The translations under genes were made by a program, and so were the position numbers. The notes beneath the pieces are model-generated. The model did no database searches. It was not told the DNA's origin and saw only the letters and a list, made by a program, of their open reading frames with translations. From positions 1-19,313 of the forward strand of contig UQGS01000043.1 of assembly GCA_900540685.1 (NCBI GenBank): a stretch of DNA of 19,313 nt. The letters run 5' to 3'. This DNA comes from an uncultured Catenibacterium sp. Its GTDB lineage: Bacteria > Bacillota_I > Bacilli_A > Erysipelotrichales > Coprobacillaceae. Positions 1 through 6,475 of this stretch are shown here, one piece after another. Every line of letters starts with the position of its first letter. Position 1 is the first letter of the stretch.

Positions 1-55
1 CACCCCTGACATTTTTAAAGCTTGAGTAAACCCCAAGTCTATTTAGTTACTCATA

Positions 56-81
56 AGTTCTCCTTAGGGAGGACTTTTTTT
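56..81 (+). terminator. Rho-independent terminator of an upstream unit
   Basis: An 8-bp stem (56-63 with 68-75, one G-T wobble) with a TTAG loop is followed by seven T at 75-81. This is a classic intrinsic terminator. The gene it ends lies mostly or wholly left of the window. The first 25-29 bases are open in two frames that stop at 25 and 29, but this is too short to identify a coding end. Bases 35-40 can also pair with the 3' arm, so an attenuator is possible but not supported further. Confidence 0.8.
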
Positions 82-191
82 ATTACTATTTACTCTATGT
101 ACAGTTGTTGAAATGATCAGAATATATGTGTTAGATAAATTAGGAATCTTCAAAATTACTAAGAAAATACATAGTAAATATCAAAAAAATA

Positions 192-226
192 TCATGACTT
201 TTGATTAAAAAAGTCATGAATTTTTA
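192..226. terminator. AT-rich terminator-like hairpin, possibly bidirectional
   Basis: A perfect 11-bp stem (192-202 with 209-219) closes a six-base loop. A run of seven A lies just left (183-189) and five T just right (221-225), so it has the form of a terminator on either strand. It sits between the terminator at 56-81 and the promoter at 310, where no gene is visible. It may be a backup terminator or the end of a short untranslated transcript. The rest of 82-285 is very AT-rich, with no ORF I can support. Confidence 0.45.
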
Positions 227-285
227 ATATATTAACAATTTCTTAAACTAAAAAACATTGATATATACAATAAAAAAGTGAAATA

Positions 286-302
286 CTTAAGAAAATCTTA
301 AG
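286..302 (+). promoter_or_regulatory. Tandem CTTAAG-N5-CTTAAG box (CiaR-like operator)
   Basis: Two exact tandem copies of an 11-bp unit, CTTAAGAAAAT, occupy 286-307. The pattern CTTAAG-N5-CTTAAG matches the published form of the streptococcal CiaR site (NTTAAG-N5-WTTAAG), and 11-bp spacing is typical of OmpR-family response regulators. The second half-site ends seven bases before the -35 box at 310, a position suited to activation. That a CiaR-like regulator acts here is inference, because no such regulator is encoded in the window. Confidence 0.5.
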
Positions 303-309
303 AAAATGG

Positions 310-338
310 TGGACAGATATAGGTCATGGTGTTATAAT
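310..338 (+). promoter_or_regulatory. Sigma-A-type promoter of the NlpC/P60 gene
   Basis: TGGACA (310-315) and TATAAT (333-338) are separated by exactly 17 bp, with a TGT extended -10 directly before TATAAT. Transcription would start near 345, giving a leader of about 25 nt that contains AAGGAG at 357-362, seven bases before the ATG at 370. This is one of the best-matching promoters in the window. Confidence 0.8.
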
Positions 339-369
339 CGCATTTGTTGAAAAGAGAAGGAGAATAACT

Positions 370-1809
370 ATGACTCAAAATGCCCCCGTTACATTTCATG
401 CGATTGTAGAGAGAATCAGAACTCAGAAAACAATATTATTACCAGCAGTCGCTATTTCAGCATTTGCGCTTGTAGGTTATGCTGCAGCTGACCGTCAGGC
501 TCCTGTTATTCATTCTAATAAGATTGTTGTACCTTATGGGACACACTTAACAGCTTCAGATTTTGAGATTACAGATAACCGTGATAATCTAGATATCATG
601 AATGTATCTATTAAATCTGGATCATATGAATCTAAACAGCTAGGTACTTATCATGTTACAGTAACTGTGACTGATACATTCCAGAATACAATAGATAAAG
701 AAGTAGAAGTACAGGTGATTGATAATGAAGCGCCTGTTATTGCAGCAAGAGAAAATGGCGGCTTTATCATTGATGTAGAAGCCAATGGCTCAAATAACTT
801 ATTAGACTACGTGAAAGCAACAGATAACGTTGATGGTGATGTCAGTGATTTCATCACTTTTGAAGGCGGTATTGATACAACTGTGATCGGGGAACAGAAG
901 GTTGTGGCTCATGTAGAAGATAACGCAGGAAATAAAACAGAAAAAACTCTATCATTTAATATTAAGGATTCTATTGCCCCAGTACTTACTCAGAAGACTC
1001 AGTCATTTGATGTAAACTATGGTGATACTTTCAATCCTGCAGACTATTTCGATGTATCAGATAACTTTGATGCATCTCCAGTATTAAGTGTCAAAGGTAA
1101 TATTGATACTAAGAAGTTAAATAGTGAGCAGAAAGCAACTATTATCGCAACGGATAATAGTGGAAATGAAACAAAGCAGGAATGTACATTTAATATCAAG
1201 GATATCAAAGGCCCTGAAATTAAGTTAAATACAAATAAGGTTTCTATTACTGAAGGTACATCAGTGAACTGGAATTCATTACTTGTTTCTGCTATCGATA
1301 ACTTAGATGGTGATGTTACTAAGAATGTTTCTATTGGTGGTTATGTAGATGTCAATAATGAAGGAAACTATACTGCAATTTATACTGCAACTGACAAGAC
1401 TGGTAATACAACAGTAGTCAATCTACCAGTAGAAGTAAAGTCTAGAAATGCGGCTCTTATTCAGACTGCTTTAGGTAAGCTTGGATGTCGTTATAGAATG
1501 GGTGCTGTAGGACCTGATGTCTTTGACTGTTCAAGCTTTACAAGATGGGTTTATAGACAAAATGGACGTTCTTTAAGTGGCACAGCTGCTGTACAGTTCA
1601 ATAGTACTCAAAGAGTAGATAGAAACGCATTAAAGCCTGGTGATCTTGTATTCTTCAAGAACACATATAAGAAAGGTATTTCTCACGTAGGTATTTACTT
1701 AGGTGGAGGCAGATTCGTACATGCCGCCAATGAAAAGAAGGGTGTTATCACTTCTTCTCTAGGTGAATCTTATTATGCTGCCCATTATGCAGGTGGAGGA
1801 AGAGTATAA
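370..1809 (+). CDS. Surface NlpC/P60 hydrolase with four Ig-like repeats
   Basis: Likely a cell-wall hydrolase that cuts peptide bonds in peptidoglycan outside the membrane. Residues 21-39 form a hydrophobic segment after a short basic N-terminus, serving as a signal peptide or membrane anchor; AAA-DRQ near 38-43 could be a cleavage site. Four Ig-like repeats of about 75 residues follow (about 44-117, 120-198, 203-278, 281-357). Each opens with an APV/GPE-type strand and has a conserved TDN-x-G-N turn, like the DUF5011/HYR group. The NlpC/P60 domain covers about 360-479: catalytic Cys in DCSSF (C387), His in SHVGIY (H439) and a third polar residue near FVHAAN (H451). The start has AAGGAG seven bases upstream. 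The gene stands alone with its own promoter and terminator, and the upstream CTTAAG repeats suggest two-component control. Family assignment is secure; the exact bond cut is not readable. Confidence 0.9.
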   Translation: MTQNAPVTFHAIVERIRTQKTILLPAVAISAFALVGYAAADRQAPVIHSNKIVVPYGTHLTASDFEITDNRDNLDIMNVSIKSGSYESKQLGTYHVTVTVTDTFQNTIDKEVEVQVIDNEAPVIAARENGGFIIDVEANGSNNLLDYVKATDNVDGDVSDFITFEGGIDTTVIGEQKVVAHVEDNAGNKTEKTLSFNIKDSIAPVLTQKTQSFDVNYGDTFNPADYFDVSDNFDASPVLSVKGNIDTKKLNSEQKATIIATDNSGNETKQECTFNIKDIKGPEIKLNTNKVSITEGTSVNWNSLLVSAIDNLDGDVTKNVSIGGYVDVNNEGNYTAIYTATDKTGNTTVVNLPVEVKSRNAALIQTALGKLGCRYRMGAVGPDVFDCSSFTRWVYRQNGRSLSGTAAVQFNSTQRVDRNALKPGDLVFFKNTYKKGISHVGIYLGGGRFVHAANEKKGVITSSLGESYYAAHYAGGGRV

Positions 1810-1814
1810 TCTTT

Positions 1815-1843
1815 AAGGAAATCGATTTCGATTTCCTTTTTTT
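1815..1843 (+). terminator. Rho-independent terminator after the NlpC/P60 gene
   Basis: A perfect 10-bp stem, AAGGAAATCG/CGATTTCCTT (1815-1824 with 1829-1838), has an ATTT loop and runs into T to 1843. It lies five bases after the NlpC/P60 stop codon and isolates that gene from nnr. Confidence 0.92.
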
Positions 1844-1847
1844 ATGG

Positions 1848-1853
1848 TAGAAT
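1848..1853 (+). promoter_or_regulatory. Possible -10 element of the nnr promoter
   Basis: TAGAAT preceded by TGG forms an extended -10. The -35 window falls inside the terminator stem (TTTCGA at 1826-1831) and is weak. Transcription would start near 1860, directly before the ribosome binding site at 1861-1867. A promoter is needed somewhere between the terminator and nnr, and this is the best candidate. Confidence 0.35.
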
Positions 1854-1875
1854 AATTGAGAAGGGAGTGTTTGAT

Positions 1876-3345
1876 ATGTATATAGGAACACAGGATTTAT
1901 TAAAACAGTATGATGCTTATTTACTTGATCATGGTTATGAGATAGAAGAACTTGTTAATCTGGCAAGTGATGCTTTATTAAACCATTTTACTAAGTATAA
2001 TCGTTTAGGTATTTTAATTGGTCCAGGTAATAATGGGGCAGATGGCTATTCATTAGGCATAAAGCTAGAAAAACTAGGAAAGCATGTAGACTATTATTAT
2101 AGTGGAGATATTGGAAAGGTTTCACAGGCCAATCGTTATTATCGTGATCAGATTTCAGATGATCATCTTATCTATGTAGATGAAGATAATATTAATGAAA
2201 TTAATTGGAATAATTATGACTGTATTGTAGATGGTTTATTTGGGTTTGGATTAAACAGTGCCCCTAGAGGAATGTATAAACAGGTTATTGAATCTATTAC
2301 TGAGAATTATAATGGTGTTATTGGAGCTATTGATATTCCTACAGGACTAGACTGTAATAGTGGGAAAGCGTACGAAGGAGCTTTAAAGGCTGATTTTACA
2401 GTTACTTTAACAGCCTTAAAACAAGGATTCTTAGATCCTCGTTCACTTGAATATACAGGTGAAGTGATTCTAGAAACATTAGCTGTCAAGGATTGTTTCA
2501 AGGAAGCAGGTTTATTTGAATATGTAGGAGAAGAGTATGCGAAAGCTCATCTAAGAAAAAGACTCTATAATGGGTATAAGAATATTTATGGTGTAGATGG
2601 ATTGATTGTAGGAAGTGACCAATATACAGGGGCACCATTACTCGCCACTAAAGCGGCTTATTATACAGGTGCAGGTATTGTAAAGACAATTACTTCAGAA
2701 AAAGTGACAACACTTTTACCTCTTTATATTCCTGAAGCCATTCCTGTATTAAGACCTCAGATTTTCCATTATGATGACTTTGATGGTTATGATGCATTAT
2801 TAGTCGGATGTGGTTTAGGACTTGAAGAAAGTGCCTTTAGAGCTGTGATTGATATCATGACAGCTTCTATCTGTCCACTTGTATTAGATGCAGATGCACT
2901 CACAATTCTCTCTAGAAATATGCATTTATTAGAAAAACAGGATCGTAGTGTGATCCTCACACCTCATATTGGTGAATTCAAGCGTTTATGTCATGTAGAA
3001 GATTATCCTGATCTTATGATTGCAGCACAGAGCTTTGCATCACAATATCATTGTATTCTTGTCTTAAAAGGACCTCATACAATAGTCACTGATGGTAAGA
3101 CATCTTATCGTATTGCCTCTGGTAATAAAGCCATGGCAGTAGGTGGTATGGGTGATACACTTGCAGGTATCATTACATCATTACTAGGACAGGGCTATGA
3201 ACCAATAGACGCTGCAGTACTTGGTGTTTATATTCATGGACGTGCAGGAGATGAAGTAGCCAAACAGGCATATACTGTCATTCCTGAAAAGTTGATTGAA
3301 GAAATACCACATACAATGGCTATGCTTGTGGATGAAATAGAATAA
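1876..3345 (+). CDS. nnr: Bifunctional NAD(P)H-hydrate epimerase / ADP-dependent dehydratase
   Basis: Repairs NADH and NADPH hydrated on the nicotinamide ring: the N-terminal half interconverts R and S hydrates, and the C-terminal half dehydrates the S form using ADP. I start it at the ATG at 1876 because AAGGGAG (1861-1867) sits eight bases before it; an in-frame GTG at 1867 overlaps that site. The protein is 489 residues. The YjeF_N half (about 1-215) shows GPGNNGADG at 49-57 and AIDIPTGLD with D153 near 151-159. The ribokinase-like half (about 225-489) shows GAGIVK (265-270), LDADAL (337-342), TPHIGEF (362-368) and NKAMAVGGMGD (417-427), the ADP-binding and catalytic loop. The full fusion is present, as in E. 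coli YjeF-type enzymes. It is a single-gene unit between two terminators and converges with pgeF. Confidence 0.93.
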   Translation: MYIGTQDLLKQYDAYLLDHGYEIEELVNLASDALLNHFTKYNRLGILIGPGNNGADGYSLGIKLEKLGKHVDYYYSGDIGKVSQANRYYRDQISDDHLIYVDEDNINEINWNNYDCIVDGLFGFGLNSAPRGMYKQVIESITENYNGVIGAIDIPTGLDCNSGKAYEGALKADFTVTLTALKQGFLDPRSLEYTGEVILETLAVKDCFKEAGLFEYVGEEYAKAHLRKRLYNGYKNIYGVDGLIVGSDQYTGAPLLATKAAYYTGAGIVKTITSEKVTTLLPLYIPEAIPVLRPQIFHYDDFDGYDALLVGCGLGLEESAFRAVIDIMTASICPLVLDADALTILSRNMHLLEKQDRSVILTPHIGEFKRLCHVEDYPDLMIAAQSFASQYHCILVLKGPHTIVTDGKTSYRIASGNKAMAVGGMGDTLAGIITSLLGQGYEPIDAAVLGVYIHGRAGDEVAKQAYTVIPEKLIEEIPHTMAMLVDEIE

Positions 3346-3350
3346 GAAAA

Positions 3351-3390
3351 AGCTGGAAAGGCAAAATGAATTGCTTTTCCAGCTATTTTT
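3351..3390. terminator. Bidirectional terminator between nnr and pgeF
   Basis: A 14-bp stem (3351-3364 with 3371-3384, one G-T wobble) and a six-base loop lie between converging genes. T-rich sequence follows on the plus strand (3386-3392). A-rich sequence precedes the stem (3344-3350), giving a U tract on the minus strand. The pgeF stop codon lies within the stem region, so the pgeF end and the terminator overlap. Confidence 0.9.
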
Positions 3391-4144
3391 TTAGTCTAAT
3401 AATAGAAATATTACGATTAATAGTATGTGTCTTACGGTAGCTGAAGAATAAATCATCATTCTCCATTGTACAATAAGGACTCACTTCAATATGTTCTTCT
3501 AAGACACCGCAGTTAAGTAACTGCTGTTTAATAAGTCCCTTAGAATTAAGAAGATAATGTGTCTCATCTTTTTTAGTATAGAATGATGAAGTATCAAAGC
3601 TCATCTTCTTTACACGATCAATAATATCATCCATCGCTTCAAAGTTTCGTGCCTCAATAGAAGGTCCTACATAAGCATATATCTTATTAGGATTACATCC
3701 TTCATCTTCTATTAAATGACGTGTCACCTTACCTACAATCTCAGTCACTGTTCCTTTCCATCCTGAATGAATCGCAGCCACTAGATGCTGATTTTCACAA
3801 TATAATAGTACAGGACAGCAATCTGCATGGAAGGTAAATAAAGTTAAGTCTGTATCTCTTGTATATAATGCATCAAAGCCTAGATAAGCATCTTCCTGAC
3901 TATAAATCCCTTTACCACCATCTTTTGTATTCACACTTAAATAATGTGTTGTATGACGCTGTAAAGGTGCCACCATATGATTGAGATCTGTACCAAGCAT
4001 TTTAGCTAGTTCTTTACGGTTTTCTAGAACAGCTTCATTATCTTCCCCATTATAACTCATATTAAACAGCTTCCCGTCAATATGAGCTGGTACAGTATAA
4101 CCTTCTACCATATCATTATTAAACTTCCAAGGTATTAATTTCAT
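3383..4144 (-). CDS. pgeF: PgeF/YfiH-family multicopper-like enzyme (LACC1 family)
   Basis: Member of the family called polyphenol oxidase, peptidoglycan editing factor PgeF, or purine nucleoside phosphorylase (YfiH/YlmD/LACC1). Family members have purine-nucleoside cleavage or deamination activity in vitro. In E. coli the protein keeps wrong amino acids out of peptidoglycan stems. The 253-residue length is typical. Visible metal and active-site motifs are HTTH (64-67), HADCCPV (106-112, with the conserved Cys at 109), HSGWKG (126-131) and GPSIEARNFE (160-169), with a terminal FSYRKT element. It overlaps the end of rqcH by four bases (ATGA at 4144-4141), so the two are co-transcribed and probably translationally coupled. 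Which of the proposed activities matters in the cell cannot be read from sequence. Confidence 0.9.
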   Translation of the reverse strand: MKLIPWKFNNDMVEGYTVPAHIDGKLFNMSYNGEDNEAVLENRKELAKMLGTDLNHMVAPLQRHTTHYLSVNTKDGGKGIYSQEDAYLGFDALYTRDTDLTLFTFHADCCPVLLYCENQHLVAAIHSGWKGTVTEIVGKVTRHLIEDEGCNPNKIYAYVGPSIEARNFEAMDDIIDRVKKMSFDTSSFYTKKDETHYLLNSKGLIKQQLLNCGVLEEHIEVSPYCTMENDDLFFSYRKTHTINRNISIIRLKK

Positions 4145-5781
4145 TTAGCTTCCTCCACTTTCTCTAACTCATCATAGAAAGAATCATCAGGATCAATATA
4201 AATCGTCTTATAATGTCCTAAAAGAACTAAACCAGGCTTATTTGTATGAGGTTTCTTTAAGCTCTTGACTAGACAATAATTGACAGGAACACTTGAACTA
4301 TATTTACCCTTAGAGAAATAGGCTGCAATATTTGCGGCAAGTCTCATAGTGTATTCATCTAAATTTTCTGCATGCACAATAATATGAGAACCAGGCATAT
4401 CCTTGACATGGAACCACATATCATTACGAGATGCCATCTTAAATGTCAGATAATCATTCTGTAAGTTATTCTTACCTACATAAATAATAATACCATCACG
4501 TGTACGATAGACATCATAATGAGGATGAGTTTTCTTCTTAAGCTTCTTTACATTCTTCTTACGGATATAACCGTAATTTTCAAGCTCTTCCTTGATTTCC
4601 ATCGCATCATAATAATCTGCATTATCCATTAATGTATTCAAAGTATCAAAATAATTGATTTCTTCTTTTGTCTTTTCAATCTGTTCTTCTAGAACCTTTA
4701 AAGAATTCTTTGCTTTCTGATACTTATTATAATAATGGTTGGCGTTTGTTTTACCATCAAAGCGTTCATCTAATTCAATTGTCATCTTTGTGCCATCATA
4801 ATAGTTATCTACAGTCACTTCCTTCATCCCTTTTTGAATAAGATGTAAAGAAGCATACAATAAATCACCCTTAATACGATACTCATCACTATTATGAGAA
4901 TCAAACAATGTCTTTTCTAGCTTATCAAGCTTATTCACATTCTTTGTATATTCTTTCTGAATAAAATGAAGAATATCAGAAGTTTGCTGTTTAATACGAT
5001 CCTTTTGATCAATAAACTGATAATACGCATCTAATCCCTCAAAAAGAGAATACTTGTCTATTTTCTTTCCAAAACAGTTTAAAGGAATCACATGATACTT
5101 CTCTTTATCACCTCTTGTGATATAGAGTTCATGACTAAGTCTTATTTCATTCATAATAGTTTTGAAATCAGTACCCTGTTCCATTCTAGAAGAGACTTCT
5201 TCAGCTAGATCCTTAGAGAACCCTTCAAACTCCTTGACAAGATTTGTTGTTTCAGGTGTATTTTCAAAAGGATTCTTCTTATCAAGTAGAGGAGGATAGC
5301 TATAAGTAATCCCTGGCTGCATAATACGTATACTATCACTTGGAGATACTCTCTTTAAAGATTCAAGAATCTTATCTTCTTTATTCGTAAGAATAAAATT
5401 AGAATGCTTACCCATGATCTCTATATAGAGATGATACTCTACAAGATCCTTGAATTCATTTCTTCCTCTTAAAGTTATCTTTAATATACGATCTAGTCCT
5501 ACCTGTTCAATACGCTCAATAAAAGACCCTTCAATATGTTTTCTTAAAAACATAGTTAAAGCGTTAGGAAAATCAGGTGTAGGATAATTTAACTGTGTTA
5601 ACTGAACACGTGCATACATCGGATGAATAGAAACAAGCAGTTTCTTATTCTCATTCTGAGCACGTACAGTCATTAATAATTCGTATTTCGATATTTGATA
5701 TAATTTTGAAATACGTCCTGTCACGATTGTTTCGTTCAATAATTCTGTAACACGTGACAATACAATTCCATCAAATGCCAT
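4141..5781 (-). CDS. rqcH: RqcH/Rqc2-type ribosome quality-control factor (NFACT family)
   Basis: Binds peptidyl-tRNA on obstructed 50S subunits and directs alanine tailing of the stalled chain, which marks it for degradation. Older annotations call the family fibronectin-binding protein. I start it at the ATG at 5781, giving 546 residues that begin MAFDG, the family's usual N-terminus. GGGTGAT lies just upstream, and this numbering puts the conserved Asp-Arg motif at D97/R98, as in B. subtilis RqcH. The frame is open to an ATG at 5841, but that would include the promoter -10 box. Order: NFACT-N (about 1-200), a Lys/Glu-rich helical coiled-coil middle (about 260-400), and NFACT-R (about 415-530) with DMWFHVKDMPGSH. 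It is the first gene of a two-gene operon with pgeF. In B. subtilis the orthologue yloA lies just upstream of the same gmk cluster; here it is divergent from it. Confidence 0.94.
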   Translation of the reverse strand: MAFDGIVLSRVTELLNETIVTGRISKLYQISKYELLMTVRAQNENKKLLVSIHPMYARVQLTQLNYPTPDFPNALTMFLRKHIEGSFIERIEQVGLDRILKITLRGRNEFKDLVEYHLYIEIMGKHSNFILTNKEDKILESLKRVSPSDSIRIMQPGITYSYPPLLDKKNPFENTPETTNLVKEFEGFSKDLAEEVSSRMEQGTDFKTIMNEIRLSHELYITRGDKEKYHVIPLNCFGKKIDKYSLFEGLDAYYQFIDQKDRIKQQTSDILHFIQKEYTKNVNKLDKLEKTLFDSHNSDEYRIKGDLLYASLHLIQKGMKEVTVDNYYDGTKMTIELDERFDGKTNANHYYNKYQKAKNSLKVLEEQIEKTKEEINYFDTLNTLMDNADYYDAMEIKEELENYGYIRKKNVKKLKKKTHPHYDVYRTRDGIIIYVGKNNLQNDYLTFKMASRNDMWFHVKDMPGSHIIVHAENLDEYTMRLAANIAAYFSKGKYSSSVPVNYCLVKSLKKPHTNKPGLVLLGHYKTIYIDPDDSFYDELEKVEEAK

Positions 5782-5797
5782 ATTCATCACCCGACTT

Positions 5798-5826
5798 AGT
5801 ATAACACATTTAAAAGTGTTTGACAT
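5798..5826 (-). promoter_or_regulatory. Promoter of rqcH-pgeF (minus strand)
   Basis: On the minus strand TATACT (5803-5798) is preceded 17 bp upstream by ATGTCA (5826-5821), a 4/6 match to the -35 consensus. Transcription would begin near 5791, only about ten bases before the ATG at 5781, so the leader is little more than the ribosome binding site. Its -35 overlaps the -35 of the gmk promoter on the other strand. Confidence 0.6.
5803..5820. promoter_or_regulatory. Operator-like 18-bp palindrome between divergent promoters
   Basis: AACACATTTAAAAGTGTT is a palindrome with 8 of 9 paired positions matching. It fills the space between the rqcH -10 box and the shared -35 region, so a bound protein would block or modulate rqcH and possibly gmk. 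It could be chance in AT-rich DNA. I cannot name a regulator. Confidence 0.35.
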
Positions 5827-5848
5827 CACTGTTTTATTCATGTAGGAT
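5820..5848 (+). promoter_or_regulatory. Promoter of the gmk-thiN-MATE operon
   Basis: A perfect TTGACA (5820-5825), a 17-bp spacer and TAGGAT (5843-5848) drive the plus-strand operon. Predicted initiation near 5855 leaves a leader of about 18 nt carrying AAGGGG (5857-5862) before the GTG start of gmk. No stronger promoter was seen further along the operon. Confidence 0.7.
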
Positions 5849-5872
5849 TACTTAAAAAGGGGATGTAGATAA

Positions 5873-6436
5873 GTGAAAAGAGGCCTTCTAATTATCCTGA
5901 GTGGACCTAGCGGCGTAGGCAAAGGAACAGTCAGAGAACAACTATTTAAAGAAGAATCATTAAACCTTGCATATTCAATTTCAATGACTACACGTTATAA
6001 GAGACCTGGTGAAAGAGAAGGGATCGATTATTTCTTTGTAGACGTTGATACATTCAAAGAAAAGATTGAGCAGGGTGAATTACTAGAATACGCACAGTTT
6101 GTAGGTAATTACTATGGAACACCTAAAGCCTATGTAGATCAGCTACTAGATGAAGGTAAGAATGTTGTGCTAGAAATTGAAGTACAGGGTGCACTTCAGG
6201 TTATGAAGAAAGTACCAGATGCACTTACAATTTTCTTAGTACCACCTTCAATGGAAGAATTAGAAAAACGTATTCGTGGACGTAGAACAGAAGCTGAAGA
6301 TGTTATTAAAGAACGTCTTGATAAAGCAAGAAGAGAAATTGCGACAAAAGATCAGTATAAGCATGTAGTGGTAAACGATGATGTAATGCGTGCAAAAAAT
6401 GATATTGTCAAGATTATCGAAGAGAACATGAAGTAG
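5873..6436 (+). CDS. gmk: Guanylate kinase
   Basis: Phosphorylates GMP (and dGMP) to GDP with ATP, an essential step to GTP and a control point in the ppGpp response. At 187 residues it shows the P-loop GPSGVGKGT (10-18), the GMP-binding TTRYKRPGE segment (about 39-47), EYAQF...YYGTP (about 73-86), EIEVQGA (about 102-108) and the lid Arg cluster RIRGRR (about 133-138). The start is GTG, ten bases after AAGGGG. It is first in a ten-gene operon directly behind its promoter. In B. subtilis rpoZ and coaBC follow gmk; here priA follows at once after a short hairpin. Confidence 0.96.
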   Translation: MKRGLLIILSGPSGVGKGTVREQLFKEESLNLAYSISMTTRYKRPGEREGIDYFFVDVDTFKEKIEQGELLEYAQFVGNYYGTPKAYVDQLLDEGKNVVLEIEVQGALQVMKKVPDALTIFLVPPSMEELEKRIRGRRTEAEDVIKERLDKARREIATKDQYKHVVVNDDVMRAKNDIVKIIEENMK

Positions 6437-6461
6437 CCATCTGGCTGCTTTTTCTTTTTTT
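6433..6461 (+). terminator. Weak terminator or attenuator between gmk and priA
   Basis: GTAGCC-ATCT-GGCTGC (6433-6448) can form a 6-bp stem with one wobble and a four-base loop, followed by a long T-rich run (6449-6461). The gmk stop codon lies in the stem. No promoter is visible before priA, so it probably trims rather than ends transcription, which would lower priA relative to gmk. Confidence 0.5.
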
Positions 6462-6475
6462 AGGGAGGTGATTTT

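Noticed and set aside
2..25. Possible C-terminal end of a coding region at the left edge
   Set aside because: Two frames are open to the edge (stops at 25 and 29), but seven or eight codons are too few to support either.
5782..5841. Upstream ATG giving rqcH 20 extra N-terminal residues
   Set aside because: The extension would include the promoter -10 box, lacks an SD, and departs from the family start MxFDG. Starting at 5781 places the Asp-Arg motif at the known positions 97/98.
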